Of a stretch of DNA of 64,000 bases, positions 46,894 through 55,103 are shown in pieces. The notes under the pieces were generated by a model that made no database searches, was not told where the DNA came from, and worked only from the letters and a program-made list of their open reading frames with translations. The translations under genes and the position numbers were made by a program. Position 1 is the stretch's first letter; every line of letters starts with the position of its first letter. The DNA is from Actinomadura latina NBRC 106108 (lineage in GTDB: Bacteria; Actinomycetota; Actinomycetes; Streptosporangiales; Streptosporangiaceae). Location of the stretch: NCBI RefSeq assembly GCF_001552195.1, contig NZ_BCQS01000016.1, positions 17,563 through 81,562 of the forward strand. The letters are read 5' to 3'.

Positions 46894-46931
46894 CGAAGTC
46901 TCCTTCCGAGGCCCCCCGCTGATCCATGACC

Positions 46932-48128
46932 CTATGCCATCGCCTGCTGACAGTCAGTACCTTCCTGCGAGTCGATGACGACGCCCAGGCCGGCGAGGAC
47001 CGGATGCGTCGCCGGATCGAGGACGCGGTCCGCCGCCGTGACCGCGTCGACGCCCTCCACCGCCGCGCGCCCGGCGATCCGGCCCGCGACCGCCGGCGCC
47101 GCGAACGACGTCCCGCTCCACGTGGCGTAGCCCTGGAAGAGATCGGGATCGATGCCGCGCATGGGCGGCCGTGCCCCGTCGAACGACACGAACGTGCCGG
47201 CCACGCCGACGCCCTGTGCGCACGCGTCCACCCACCAGCCGTGGTTGGAGAACCAGGCCCGCTCACCGCCGTCCAGCGCCGCGACGCCGATGACCGGCTT
47301 CATCGCGGCGGGCCAGAACGGGCGGTCGGTCCCGGCGTTGCCCGCGCACGCCACCACGACCGTCCGGCGGCCGAGCGCGGCGATCGCCCGCGCGAGCACC
47401 GGTGAGGGACGGTCGTCGTAGGTGTGGCAGCCGAGGGAGATGTTGACGACGTCGGCGCGTCCCCACTCCGCGAGCCAGTGCAGCGCCCGGATGACGTCGA
47501 GTTCGTCGCCCACCCCGTCGCCGCCGATGACTCGGCGGGCCCGCAGCCGCGCCGCGGGCGCCTGGGTCAGCACGACGCCGGCGATGAACGTCCCGTGCCC
47601 GGCCTGCGCGTCCAGCTCGAAATCCAGGTCGGCGTCCAGGACCTCCGCGACCTCCGCGCGCTGCTCGCGGTACCAGTCGGCGCCGGCGTACCAGGGGTGC
47701 GGCGACAGACCGGTGTCGAGGATCGCGACGGTCACGTCCCGCCGCGTCGGGGCGGCCCGGGGCCGCGGCATGGGCGCGGCCGGACGGGGCAGGTCCGCGG
47801 GCCCGCTCCACCACATCGGCTGGCCGAGGACGAGGTGGTTGGGCGAGGCGCTCAGCCGCCGGAACCGCGCGTCCGCCGTGAGGAGGGCGGCGAGTTCGCA
47901 CACGTCCACCTTGGCGGGGGCGCGCAGCCGCAGCCGCGTGACGCCGCGCTCGTCCTGCCGCGAGTCGGACCAGCGGCGGACGAGGTCCTCGGCGGCGCCG
48001 GCGTCCTGCCCGGCGACCAGGATCTGGTCCCGGCGGACCAGCGCCGGCCGCCCCGGCAGCGGCTCCACCACCACGGCGTCGGGATGGCGCGCCAGCAACC
48101 GGTCGAGCCGCGCCTGCTGATCGAACAT
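46932..48128 (-). CDS. intracellular S8 (subtilisin-like) serine peptidase
   Basis: A 398-aa protease. The triad is Asp138 (VAILDTGLS), His178 (GHGTFIAGV) and Ser341 (TWSGTSFAAPAVAG), with oxyanion Asn264 (CAGNAG). An N-terminal ~125-residue region (MFDQQARLDRLLARHPDAVV...) has no signal peptide or normal pro-domain, so it acts inside the cell. ATG 48128 follows GAGCGAGGA. It is the first gene of a four-gene operon with an ECF sigma factor, a small protein and a TPR-CHAT protease, the latter a second class of protease. Confidence 0.9.
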   Translation of the reverse strand: MFDQQARLDRLLARHPDAVVVEPLPGRPALVRRDQILVAGQDAGAAEDLVRRWSDSRQDERGVTRLRLRAPAKVDVCELAALLTADARFRRLSASPNHLVLGQPMWWSGPADLPRPAAPMPRPRAAPTRRDVTVAILDTGLSPHPWYAGADWYREQRAEVAEVLDADLDFELDAQAGHGTFIAGVVLTQAPAARLRARRVIGGDGVGDELDVIRALHWLAEWGRADVVNISLGCHTYDDRPSPVLARAIAALGRRTVVVACAGNAGTDRPFWPAAMKPVIGVAALDGGERAWFSNHGWWVDACAQGVGVAGTFVSFDGARPPMRGIDPDLFQGYATWSGTSFAAPAVAGRIAGRAAVEGVDAVTAADRVLDPATHPVLAGLGVVIDSQEGTDCQQAMA

Positions 48129-48462
48129 CGGTCCTCGCTCTCGCCCGCGACCGCCCCTGCGCCCATGGTGCCGGATCCGCGACGTTCCGTCACCGGCATT
48201 GGACGGAACGTCGCCGCGATCGCGGCCGACGGGCTGCCCTGTCCGGCTTGCGTGCTTTGGCCCTCCGGCCGGCGTCCGAGCGTCTAGTCTTGGCGCGCGT
48301 GTTCGGTGAACGACGTGCATCGCATGGTCAAGCGTTCAATAAACCCCCGTCTCCCGGTGGTGCGAGACGGGCCGATGATGCACAATGAGGGACGCGGACG
48401 CCGACTTGGGACGTACGAGGCCGTAGGGGAAGACGAGCCTCGGTACAGATCCAGGAGGTCCG
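48129..48462 (+). promoter_or_regulatory. divergent control region and DUF3145 leader
   Basis: This 334-bp gap lies between the leftward protease operon and the rightward DUF3145 gene. I see no gene. A hairpin of CCCGTCTC (48346-48353) with GAGACGGG (48364-48371) lies about 90 nt before the DUF3145 start. Possible -10 boxes are TAGTCT (48286-48291) and CACAAT (48380-48385). AGGAGG precedes GTG 48463. Confidence 0.45.
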
Positions 48463-48957
48463 GTGACCGCACGTGGCGTCTTCTACGTCCACTCCGCGCC
48501 GCCTGCGCTGAGCCCGCACATCGAGTGGGCCGCCGCAGGTGTTCTAGGTGTGCCCGTTTCCCTTGAGTGGGCGGATCAGGCGGCCGCGCCGGGAACGCTG
48601 CGCGCCGAGCTGCATTGGGAGGGAAAGCCGGGCACCGCCGCGGGCATCACCTCCGCGCTGCGCAATTGGAAGCTCGTGCGGTTCGAGGCGACCGAGGACC
48701 CGACGCCCGGCACCGACGGCGTCCGGTTCAGTTTCACCCCGTCCCTCGGGGTCTTCTCCGGTGTGATCGGGGCCAACGGCGACATCCTGGTCCCCGAGGA
48801 CCGGCTCCGCTCCGTCATGGCCAACGCCGCGGTCGGCAAGACGACCCTGGAGCACGAGCTCGACCGCCTCCTCGGCACCCCGTGGGACAACGAGCTGGAG
48901 CCCTTCCGCAGGGCCGGCGACGGCGCGCCCGTCCGCTGGCTGCACGCCGCCGTCTGA
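48463..48957 (+). CDS. DUF3145 family protein
   Basis: A 164-aa protein, conserved almost end to end across actinobacteria. It begins MTARGVFYVHSAPPALSPHIEWAAAGVLG and contains LHWEGKPGTAAGITSALRNW and the C-terminal DRLLGTPWDNELEPFRRAGDGAPVRWL. The function is unknown. It is commonly linked to fatty acid synthesis genes, as here, where a bidirectional terminator separates it from fabF. The start GTG 48463 is fixed by AGGAGG 6 nt upstream. Confidence 0.92.
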   Translation: MTARGVFYVHSAPPALSPHIEWAAAGVLGVPVSLEWADQAAAPGTLRAELHWEGKPGTAAGITSALRNWKLVRFEATEDPTPGTDGVRFSFTPSLGVFSGVIGANGDILVPEDRLRSVMANAAVGKTTLEHELDRLLGTPWDNELEPFRRAGDGAPVRWLHAAV

Positions 48958-49037
48958 GGCCCGGCCCCGGAACCGGCCCGGGCACGGGCAGGTGACGGAT
49001 CGGCACGGGGCTTCGGGACGTGTGGCGCGACAGAAAG

Positions 49038-49071
49038 AACGGCCCGGCGGGCTCGAAGCCGCCGGGCCGTT
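49038..49071. terminator. bidirectional terminator
   Basis: A perfect 13-bp stem (49038-49050 with 49059-49071) has an 8-nt loop, and ends in TT on the plus strand and AA at its start. It serves both DUF3145 (ending 48957) and the leftward fab operon (ending 49086). Confidence 0.85.
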
Positions 49072-49085
49072 CCGTCGCTCGTGCG

Positions 49086-50393
49086 TCAGAGAGCGCGCTG
49101 GAAGGCGACCGACACGTTGTGGCCGCCGAAGCCGAACGAGTTGTTCAGCGCCGCGGCCGGTCCGTCGGAGATCTTGCGCGGCTCGTCCCGGACGATGTCC
49201 AGGTCGGCCTCCTCGTCGAGGTCCTCCAGGTTGGCGACGAAGGGGATGAGGCCCTCCTTCAGCGCGAGGATGGTGAAGACCGACTCCAGCGCGCCGGCGC
49301 CGCCGAGCAGGTGCCCGGTCATCGACTTGGTGGCGGTGACGGCCACCTGGCGCGCGGCGTCCTCACCGAGGCCCGCCTTGATGGAGGCGAGCTCGGCCAC
49401 GTCGCCGGCCGGAGTGGAGGTGGCGTGCGCGTTGACGTGCACGATGTCGGACGGCTCGAGACCGGCGTCCTTGAGGGCGCGCTGCATGGCCTTGGCCTGG
49501 CCTGAGCCGCTCGGGTCGGGCAGGACGATGTCGTAGGCGTCGCCGGAGTAGCCGGCGCCGGCCGCGATGCCGAGGACGCGGGCGCCGCGGGCCCGCGCGT
49601 GCTCCTCCGACTCCAGGATCAGTGCCGCGGCGCCCTCGCCGAGGACGAACCCGTCGCGGTTCTTGTCGTAGGGCCGGGACGCGCGCTCCGGGTCGTCGTT
49701 GCGGGTCGACATGGCGCGCATGGCGCCGAACGACGCCATCTGCAGCGGGTGGATGCACGACTCGGTGCCGCCGCAGATCACCACGTCGGCGCGGCCCGCG
49801 CGGATCATGTCGATGGCGTAGCCGACGGCCTCGCCGCTGGACGCGCAGGCGCTGACCAGGGCGTGCGAGCCGGCCATCGCGCCGAACTCGATGCCGACGT
49901 GCCCGGAGGCGCCGTTCGGCATCAGCATCGGGACGGTGAAGGGCGAGACGCGCGACCAGCCCTTCTCCTTGAACACGTCGTAGCTGTTGAGGGCGGTGTG
50001 CAGGCCGCCGATGCCGCTGGAGAACACGACGCCGAGGCGTTCACCGTCCACGGTGTAGCCGCCGTCGATCCCGGCCCGCTCCATGCCCTTCTGGGGCTTG
50101 CCGCCCGCGGCCGGGGCGAACCCGGCGTCCGCCCACGCCTCGCGGGCGGAGATCAGCGCGATCGCCTGGTTGCGGTCGAGGCGCCGCATCGACTGCCGCG
50201 GCAGGACCTCGTCCGGCTGGACCTTCAGCGTGGCGGCGAACCGGACCGGCAGGTCCTCGACGCCCTCCCAGTCCAGGGGGCGGACCCCGGACTCTCCGGC
50301 GAGCAGGGCGGACCAGGTCGACGGCAGGTCTCCGCCGAGAGGGGTCGTTGCACCGAGACCGGTCACCACGACTCTGGTCTGGCTCTTGCTCAT
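49086..50393 (-). CDS. fabF: beta-ketoacyl-ACP synthase II
   Basis: A 435-aa condensing enzyme of type II fatty acid synthesis. It extends acyl-ACP with malonyl-ACP. The active site is Cys183 (SACASSGEA), His323 (NAHATSTPAGD) and His361 (MTGHLLGGAGA). AAGGAG precedes ATG 50393. It is the last gene of the fabD-fabH-acpP-fabF operon, the standard order in Streptomyces and relatives. The extra ~20 residues near position 90-115 (FAPAAGGKPQKGMERAG) are common in actinobacterial FabF. Confidence 0.95.
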   Translation of the reverse strand: MSKSQTRVVVTGLGATTPLGGDLPSTWSALLAGESGVRPLDWEGVEDLPVRFAATLKVQPDEVLPRQSMRRLDRNQAIALISAREAWADAGFAPAAGGKPQKGMERAGIDGGYTVDGERLGVVFSSGIGGLHTALNSYDVFKEKGWSRVSPFTVPMLMPNGASGHVGIEFGAMAGSHALVSACASSGEAVGYAIDMIRAGRADVVICGGTESCIHPLQMASFGAMRAMSTRNDDPERASRPYDKNRDGFVLGEGAAALILESEEHARARGARVLGIAAGAGYSGDAYDIVLPDPSGSGQAKAMQRALKDAGLEPSDIVHVNAHATSTPAGDVAELASIKAGLGEDAARQVAVTATKSMTGHLLGGAGALESVFTILALKEGLIPFVANLEDLDEEADLDIVRDEPRKISDGPAAALNNSFGFGGHNVSVAFQRAL

Positions 50394-50479
50394 GTGGGTG
50401 CTCCTTGCGGACTGTGAGGGGGAGTGAAGGTCGGGCGCGCCGCCTCCGGCCGGAGCGACGGCGCGCCTTCCCCGCGGAT

Positions 50480-50731
50480 CTAGCTCTGCAGGTTCTGGAC
50501 GAAGTTGATGACGTCCTTGACCGTCTTCAGGTTGCGCAGCTCGTCGTCGGGGATCTCGACGCCGAACTGGTCCTGCGCGGCCACGGCGATCTCCACCATC
50601 GACAGCGAGTCGATGTCGAGGTCGTCGATGAAGTTCTTCTCGGGGGTCACTTCGGACTTGTCGATGCCGACGATGTCGTCGATGATCTCGGCGAGGCCGT
50701 CCAGGATCTGCTGTTCGGTGGCGACTGCCAT
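50480..50731 (-). CDS. acpP: acyl carrier protein
   Basis: An 83-aa acidic four-helix carrier. Ser42 in DLDIDSLSMVEI carries the 4'-phosphopantetheine arm. It shuttles acyl chains between FabD, FabH and FabF. ATG 50731 fits the standard length; the upstream frame to 50857 lies in the fabH-acpP gap. It sits between fabH and fabF. Confidence 0.96.
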   Translation of the reverse strand: MAVATEQQILDGLAEIIDDIVGIDKSEVTPEKNFIDDLDIDSLSMVEIAVAAQDQFGVEIPDDELRNLKTVKDVINFVQNLQS

Positions 50732-50786
50732 GGTTCTGCGTTCTCCTTCGGTGGGTTGGTCCAGAGCCTGCCAGAGGCGTGACGGC

Positions 50787-51755
50787 CTACGGGATCTGGA
50801 TGACTTGGGCAGCGTAGGACAGTCCGGCACCGAATCCGACCAGCAGGGCCGGGGCACCGGACGGTACGTCGCCGCGTTCGATCATGCGCGACATCGCGAG
50901 CGGGATCGAGGCGCCGGAGGTGTTGCCCGACTGGACGATGTCGTCGGCGACGACGGCGTTCGTGGCCTTCACCTTCCGGGCGATGGCCTCGATGATGCGC
51001 AGGTTCGCCTGGTGCGGGACGATGGCGGCGAGGTCTTCCGGCTTGACTCCGGCGCGCTCGCACGCCTGCAGCGCGATGGGCGCGATGGCGGTGGTGGCCC
51101 AGCGGAACACCGCCTGCCCCTCCTGCCTGATGAACGAGTGCCGGTCATCGATGATGATCTTGTCGTACTTGTCGCCGGCGCTGCCCCACACGACCGGGCC
51201 GATGCCGGCGGAGTCGCTGGCCGTGACGACCGCCGCGCCCGCACCGTCCGCGAAGATGATGCAGGTGGAGCGGTCGGTCCAGTCGATCCACTGGGACATC
51301 TTCTCCGAGCCGATGACCAGCACGTTGCGGGCGCTGCCGGCCCGGACGGCGGCGCTGGCGGTGGCGAGCGCGTAGCAGAACCCGGCGCAGGCGGCGTTGA
51401 GGTCGAACGCGCCGGGCGCCTCGATGCCGAGGCGGTGCGCGACGAGCGCGGCGTGGCTCGGCATCGGCGACTCCGCCGAGCAGGTCGCGAGGATCACGAG
51501 GTCGATGTCGGACGGGTCGAGGCCGCTGTTGGCGAGGGCCTTGCCGCCGGCGTGCACGCCCAGTTCGACGATGCCCTCGTCGTCGCCGGCGATGCGCCGC
51601 TCCACGATGCCGACGCGGCTGCGGATCCACGCGTCGTTGGTGTCGACGGTCTCGGCCAGCTCGTCGTTGGTGACGACGCGGGCCGGCCGGTAGTCGCCGA
51701 ACGCCAGGACGCGGGAGCCGGCGGTCACCTCGGGGATCTGCAGCCCGGCGGTCAT
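50787..51755 (-). CDS. fabH: beta-ketoacyl-ACP synthase III
   Basis: A 322-aa initiating condensing enzyme. It joins acyl-CoA, in actinomycetes often branched, to malonyl-ACP. Residues: Cys123 (LNAACAGFC), His248 (VPHQANLRI) and Asn278 (QSGNTSGAS). The N-terminal block RVLAFGDYRPARVVTNDEL is typical. ATG 51755 overlaps the fabD stop as ATGA. Confidence 0.95.
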   Translation of the reverse strand: MTAGLQIPEVTAGSRVLAFGDYRPARVVTNDELAETVDTNDAWIRSRVGIVERRIAGDDEGIVELGVHAGGKALANSGLDPSDIDLVILATCSAESPMPSHAALVAHRLGIEAPGAFDLNAACAGFCYALATASAAVRAGSARNVLVIGSEKMSQWIDWTDRSTCIIFADGAGAAVVTASDSAGIGPVVWGSAGDKYDKIIIDDRHSFIRQEGQAVFRWATTAIAPIALQACERAGVKPEDLAAIVPHQANLRIIEAIARKVKATNAVVADDIVQSGNTSGASIPLAMSRMIERGDVPSGAPALLVGFGAGLSYAAQVIQIP

Positions 51756-52669
51756 GACGCGTCCGCCTTGATCAGCTCGCGGGCCTTGTCGAGGTCGGCG
51801 GGGGTCTTGAGGGCCACCAGCTCGACGCCCTTCAGCTCGCGCCGGGCGAGGCCGGTGAGCGTCCCGGCGGGCGGCAGCTCGATGATCGCGGTGACGCCGA
51901 GGTCCCGCATCGTGGTCATGCACGAGTCCCAGCGGACGGGCGTGCTCACCTGCTCGACGAGCCGGCCGACGAACTCCCGGCCGTCCTCGACGGCGGCGCC
52001 GTCGCGGTTCTGCAGCAGCGTCGTGCGCGGGTCGGCGACGGGCGCGCCGGCCGCGAGTCGGCGGAGCGTCGCGACGGCGGGCTCCATGTGCTCGGTGTGG
52101 AAGGCGCCCGCGACCGACAGCGGGCGCAGCCGCGCCTTCGCGGGCGGCTCGTCGGCGAACTTCGCGAGCTTCTCCATCGTCCCGGCGGCGACGACCTGGC
52201 CGGCGCCGTTGACGTTCGCGGGGGTGAGCCCGTGCTTGTCGATCGAGGCGAGGACCTCGTCGGGATCCCCGCCGAGCACGGCGGTCATCCCGGTCTCGGT
52301 GACGGCGGCGGCCTCGGCCATCGCGCGGCCCCGCTCCCGGACGAGCACCAGCGCGGCCTCCGGCGTCAGCACCCCGGCGATCGCGGCCGCGGCCAGCTCG
52401 CCCACGCTGTGCCCGGCGACGGCGCCGGGCCGCGCCCCGTCCGGGTAGAGCACCTCGTAGGCCGCGAGCGCGGCGGCGACCAGCAGCGGCTGCGCGACGG
52501 CGGTGTCGCGGATCTCCTCGGCGTCCGCCTCCGTCCCGTACCTGACCAGGTCGAGCCCCGTGACGGCCGACCACCACGCGAGACGGTCGGCGACTCCGGG
52601 TATCTCTAGCCATGGCTGCAGGAAGCCGGGGGTCTGGGCGCCCTGGCCGGGCGATGCGAGGAGAATCAC
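51752..52669 (-). CDS. fabD: malonyl-CoA:ACP transacylase
   Basis: A 305-aa enzyme that loads malonate from CoA onto ACP. The nucleophile is Ser88 in AGHSVGE, the partner His191 in VAGAFHTEHM, and GQGAQTPGFL lies at the N-terminus. GTG 52669 is the first gene of the operon. FasR, encoded just upstream on the same strand, is the expected activator. The GxGQVV motif near 155 is normal for malonyl specificity. Confidence 0.95.
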   Translation of the reverse strand: MILLASPGQGAQTPGFLQPWLEIPGVADRLAWWSAVTGLDLVRYGTEADAEEIRDTAVAQPLLVAAALAAYEVLYPDGARPGAVAGHSVGELAAAAIAGVLTPEAALVLVRERGRAMAEAAAVTETGMTAVLGGDPDEVLASIDKHGLTPANVNGAGQVVAAGTMEKLAKFADEPPAKARLRPLSVAGAFHTEHMEPAVATLRRLAAGAPVADPRTTLLQNRDGAAVEDGREFVGRLVEQVSTPVRWDSCMTTMRDLGVTAIIELPPAGTLTGLARRELKGVELVALKTPADLDKARELIKADAS

Positions 52670-52743
52670 AGCGTCCAGCCTGCCGTCAATGTCCCCGGAC
52701 CTCGATACCGATCACGACGAACTTTGGTGAGCGGGCTTTGTAC

Positions 52744-52760
52744 GACCCCTACAAGGGGTC
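52744..52760 (-). terminator. short hairpin at the fasR stop
   Basis: GACCCC (52744-52749) pairs with GGGGTC (52755-52760) around TACAA. It overlaps the fasR stop codon (52759-52761) on the minus strand, with no T-run. It may separate fasR from the fabD promoter (52670-52743). Confidence 0.5.
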
Positions 52761-53928
52761 AGCGGTTCTGGAAGCGGCCCAGGACGAGGGCTATGCGGAG
52801 GGTGAAGGCGTTGCGTCCGTCGGTGGGCGCGAGGCCGGTCAGCTCGGTGACCCGCCGCAGGCGGTACCGGACGGTGTTGGGGTGGACGAACAGCAGCCGC
52901 GCGGTGGCCTCCAGCGACGACCCCTGTTCGAGGTAGGTGGTGAGCGTGTCGAGGAGGGGCGCGCCGGCGGCGAGCATGGGGTTGTAGACGCTCTCCACCA
53001 GGTAGCCGCGCGCGTCGTCGTCGCCGTCCAGGGCGCGTTCCGGCAGCAGTTCGGTCGCCTGGACGGGACGGGGCGCGTCGGGCCATCCGGCGGCGGCGCG
53101 CAGCCCGGCGACGGCGGCCTGCGCGGAGAGGCTGGAGTCGTAGAGGTCGGGGACCTGCGGGCCGACGACGACGGGCCCGGGACCGCACTTGGCGGCGATG
53201 GGACGGGCCGCCTCCATGGGGTCGATGTCACCGCCCATGATGACGATGACGCGGCGCCCTTGGACGCCGGCCAGCACGTCGGCGCGCGCGCGGCGTGCCG
53301 CAAGCTGCATCTGGTCGATGGTGACCTCGGGCTCCTCGTCCTCCGGGGTGAGCCCCGCGATGACGGTGACGGGCTTGGACGTCCAGCCGAGGGCGGCGGC
53401 CCAGGAGTGCATGCCGTCGTCGACCTCGCCGCGCAGGACCGCGTTGACGACGAGGGCCTCCAGCCGCGCGTCCCACGCGGCGCGCGTCTCGGCGGCGCGC
53501 GCGTAGACCTGGGCCGCGCCGAACGCGACGTCCCGCGTGTAGCGGAGGATGGCCTCGCGGAGCTGGGCCTCGCCACCGGGGGCGGCCAGCTCGTCCAGCC
53601 GGTTCTCCACCACCTCGATGATGACGCGGATCATGTCGATGGTGTGGTGCAGCTTGATGGAGCGCAGCAGCTCGCGGGGCGCGGTGCCGAACACCTCGCC
53701 GGCGATGGCCGGGCGCGTCTTCTCGTTGTTCTTGAACCACTCGACGAACGCGGCGATGCCCGCCTGCGCGACGAGACCGATCCAGGAGCGCTGGTCGGCC
53801 GGCATGCGCCGGAACCAGGGGAGCTGCTCCTCCATGCTCGTCAGAGCCGCGGTGCCGAACGTCCCCATCGCCTTCTCCAGGCGCTGGCTGGTCAGCTCGC
53901 GGATTTCGGTCTCGTTCGCGGTGTTCAC
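52759..53928 (-). CDS. fasR: PucR-family activator of fatty acid synthesis (FasR-like)
   Basis: A 389-aa regulator. N-terminal residues 1-150 (RLEKAMGTFGTAALTSMEEQLPWFRRMPADQRSWIGLVAQAGIAAF) and the GGDEF-like middle match actinobacterial FasR. The PucR C-terminal HTH is LDTLTTYLEQGSSLEATARLLFVHPNTVRYRLRRVTELTG. In Streptomyces coelicolor the gene at this position activates fabD-fabH-acpP-fabF; transfer of that role here is by synteny. GTG 53928 has CACTCT 6 nt upstream; GTG 53931 is an equal alternative. Confidence 0.92.
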   Translation of the reverse strand: MNTANETEIRELTSQRLEKAMGTFGTAALTSMEEQLPWFRRMPADQRSWIGLVAQAGIAAFVEWFKNNEKTRPAIAGEVFGTAPRELLRSIKLHHTIDMIRVIIEVVENRLDELAAPGGEAQLREAILRYTRDVAFGAAQVYARAAETRAAWDARLEALVVNAVLRGEVDDGMHSWAAALGWTSKPVTVIAGLTPEDEEPEVTIDQMQLAARRARADVLAGVQGRRVIVIMGGDIDPMEAARPIAAKCGPGPVVVGPQVPDLYDSSLSAQAAVAGLRAAAGWPDAPRPVQATELLPERALDGDDDARGYLVESVYNPMLAAGAPLLDTLTTYLEQGSSLEATARLLFVHPNTVRYRLRRVTELTGLAPTDGRNAFTLRIALVLGRFQNR

Positions 53929-53982
53929 CACCCCAGAGTGCCACCACGGCGGCCGTGGCCCGTCCCTAAGTGAGTATTACGG

Positions 53983-55047
53983 TCAGTCCCGACTTACCTC
54001 GGAGACATGCCCGAGTGCGATGTCGGTGAGGTTGCGCAGGGAGGCTGAACCGGGGGCGAGGTAGTCGCTGTGGCCGCCGGATCCGGCGTCGAAGACCCGC
54101 GCGCCGAAGGCGGGGGAGACCGGGTCGGTGCCGAGCCCGAGCCCGAAGATGCGCACGTGGGGGACGTCCTCCATCCAGTCCGCCGACCCTCGTCCCGCCC
54201 AGACGCGGGCCGTGCCGCTCAGCGTGGCGGCCGACCATGCCGTCGTGCCGGGACTGCCGTACAGGGCGATGTCCGTGACCTGGCGCCAGGCGGCGCTGCT
54301 GGGGCCGTCCAATGCCGCGCGGCCGCACACCACCGAGCCGTAGCTGTGGCACAGCAGCCCCACGGTCGCCCCAGGGTTAACCCGATGCAGGCCCTTGAGG
54401 AAGTGGCGGAGCTTCCCGGCGCCTTCGGACGCTCTGTCGTCGGTGAGGACGTCACTGCTGAACGTCTTGGGCGCCGCGTATCCGAGCCAGGCGACGACCG
54501 CGAGGCCGGGGTCCGGCGACATGGAGCGGGCCTGCGCGTAGACGGCGCGCGCGCCGCCGCCCGGCGTCGACCACGGCTTGTCGCCCCGCCTGTCGAACGC
54601 GGAAAGCGTGGTGTCGGCCCCCGGGACGAGTATCGCGATCCGCCGCGCCCTGGTGATGTCGCCGATGACCTCGATGGCCCGTCCGCGGCCGCGCGGGTCG
54701 AAGTAGAGGAAACGGCGTCCGGGCTGGAGGAACGCACCGAGCGCCTTGCCCCGGTCCACGTCGCCCACGTCCTGCGCGGTCTTCAGGGCCCTCTCGATGG
54801 CCTGGCGTTCGGCGGCGTACCGGACGTCCAGTGTCGAGGGCGCTAGCGTCGGGACGGAGACGGGCGCGGCGTAGGGGTCGGCGTGCCCGGTCCCGGCCGT
54901 CGTCAGCATGATCACGGCGATGGAGGCGGCGCCGGCCAGGAGCCGCCGCGGCCGCCGGGTGCGCCGGGTGCGACGGCTCCCGCGTGGTGCCCTGGCGGGC
55001 GTGGGCGGTGTCCTGCGGTACGGCGGCATCCTGCCTATCTCTACCAT
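53983..55047 (-). CDS. secreted DUF1023-type alpha/beta hydrolase
   Basis: A 354-aa exported hydrolase. A basic twin-arginine-like stretch (RRTRRPRRLLAGAASIAVIMLTTAG) acts as signal anchor. The helical spacer (ERQAIERALKTAQDVGDVDRGKAL) precedes the hydrolase core, whose nucleophile is Ser235 in LLCHSYGSVV; VPGAD is the oxyanion site and GGHSDYL supplies the His. The substrate is unknown. A paralogue is the next gene upstream on the same strand. The start may be ATG 55047 or 55029. Confidence 0.85.
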   Translation of the reverse strand: MVEIGRMPPYRRTPPTPARAPRGSRRTRRTRRPRRLLAGAASIAVIMLTTAGTGHADPYAAPVSVPTLAPSTLDVRYAAERQAIERALKTAQDVGDVDRGKALGAFLQPGRRFLYFDPRGRGRAIEVIGDITRARRIAILVPGADTTLSAFDRRGDKPWSTPGGGARAVYAQARSMSPDPGLAVVAWLGYAAPKTFSSDVLTDDRASEGAGKLRHFLKGLHRVNPGATVGLLCHSYGSVVCGRAALDGPSSAAWRQVTDIALYGSPGTTAWSAATLSGTARVWAGRGSADWMEDVPHVRIFGLGLGTDPVSPAFGARVFDAGSGGHSDYLAPGSASLRNLTDIALGHVSEVSRD

Positions 55048-55103
55048 CCAAGATCTCTACGTGGGCGGGACTGCCCGCGTTCGAACCGGCCCGCCCGTGC
55101 AGG

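Noticed and set aside
43521..46922. 1133-codon open frame on the plus strand opposite the CHAT operon
   Set aside because: It mirrors the CHAT, small-protein and sigma genes, which have clear motifs on the minus strand. Long antisense frames are expected at this GC level.
49086..52669. Part of a polyketide cluster
   Set aside because: Single FabD, FabH, ACP and FabF in the usual fatty acid operon with FasR. No ketosynthase chain-length factor or tailoring genes.
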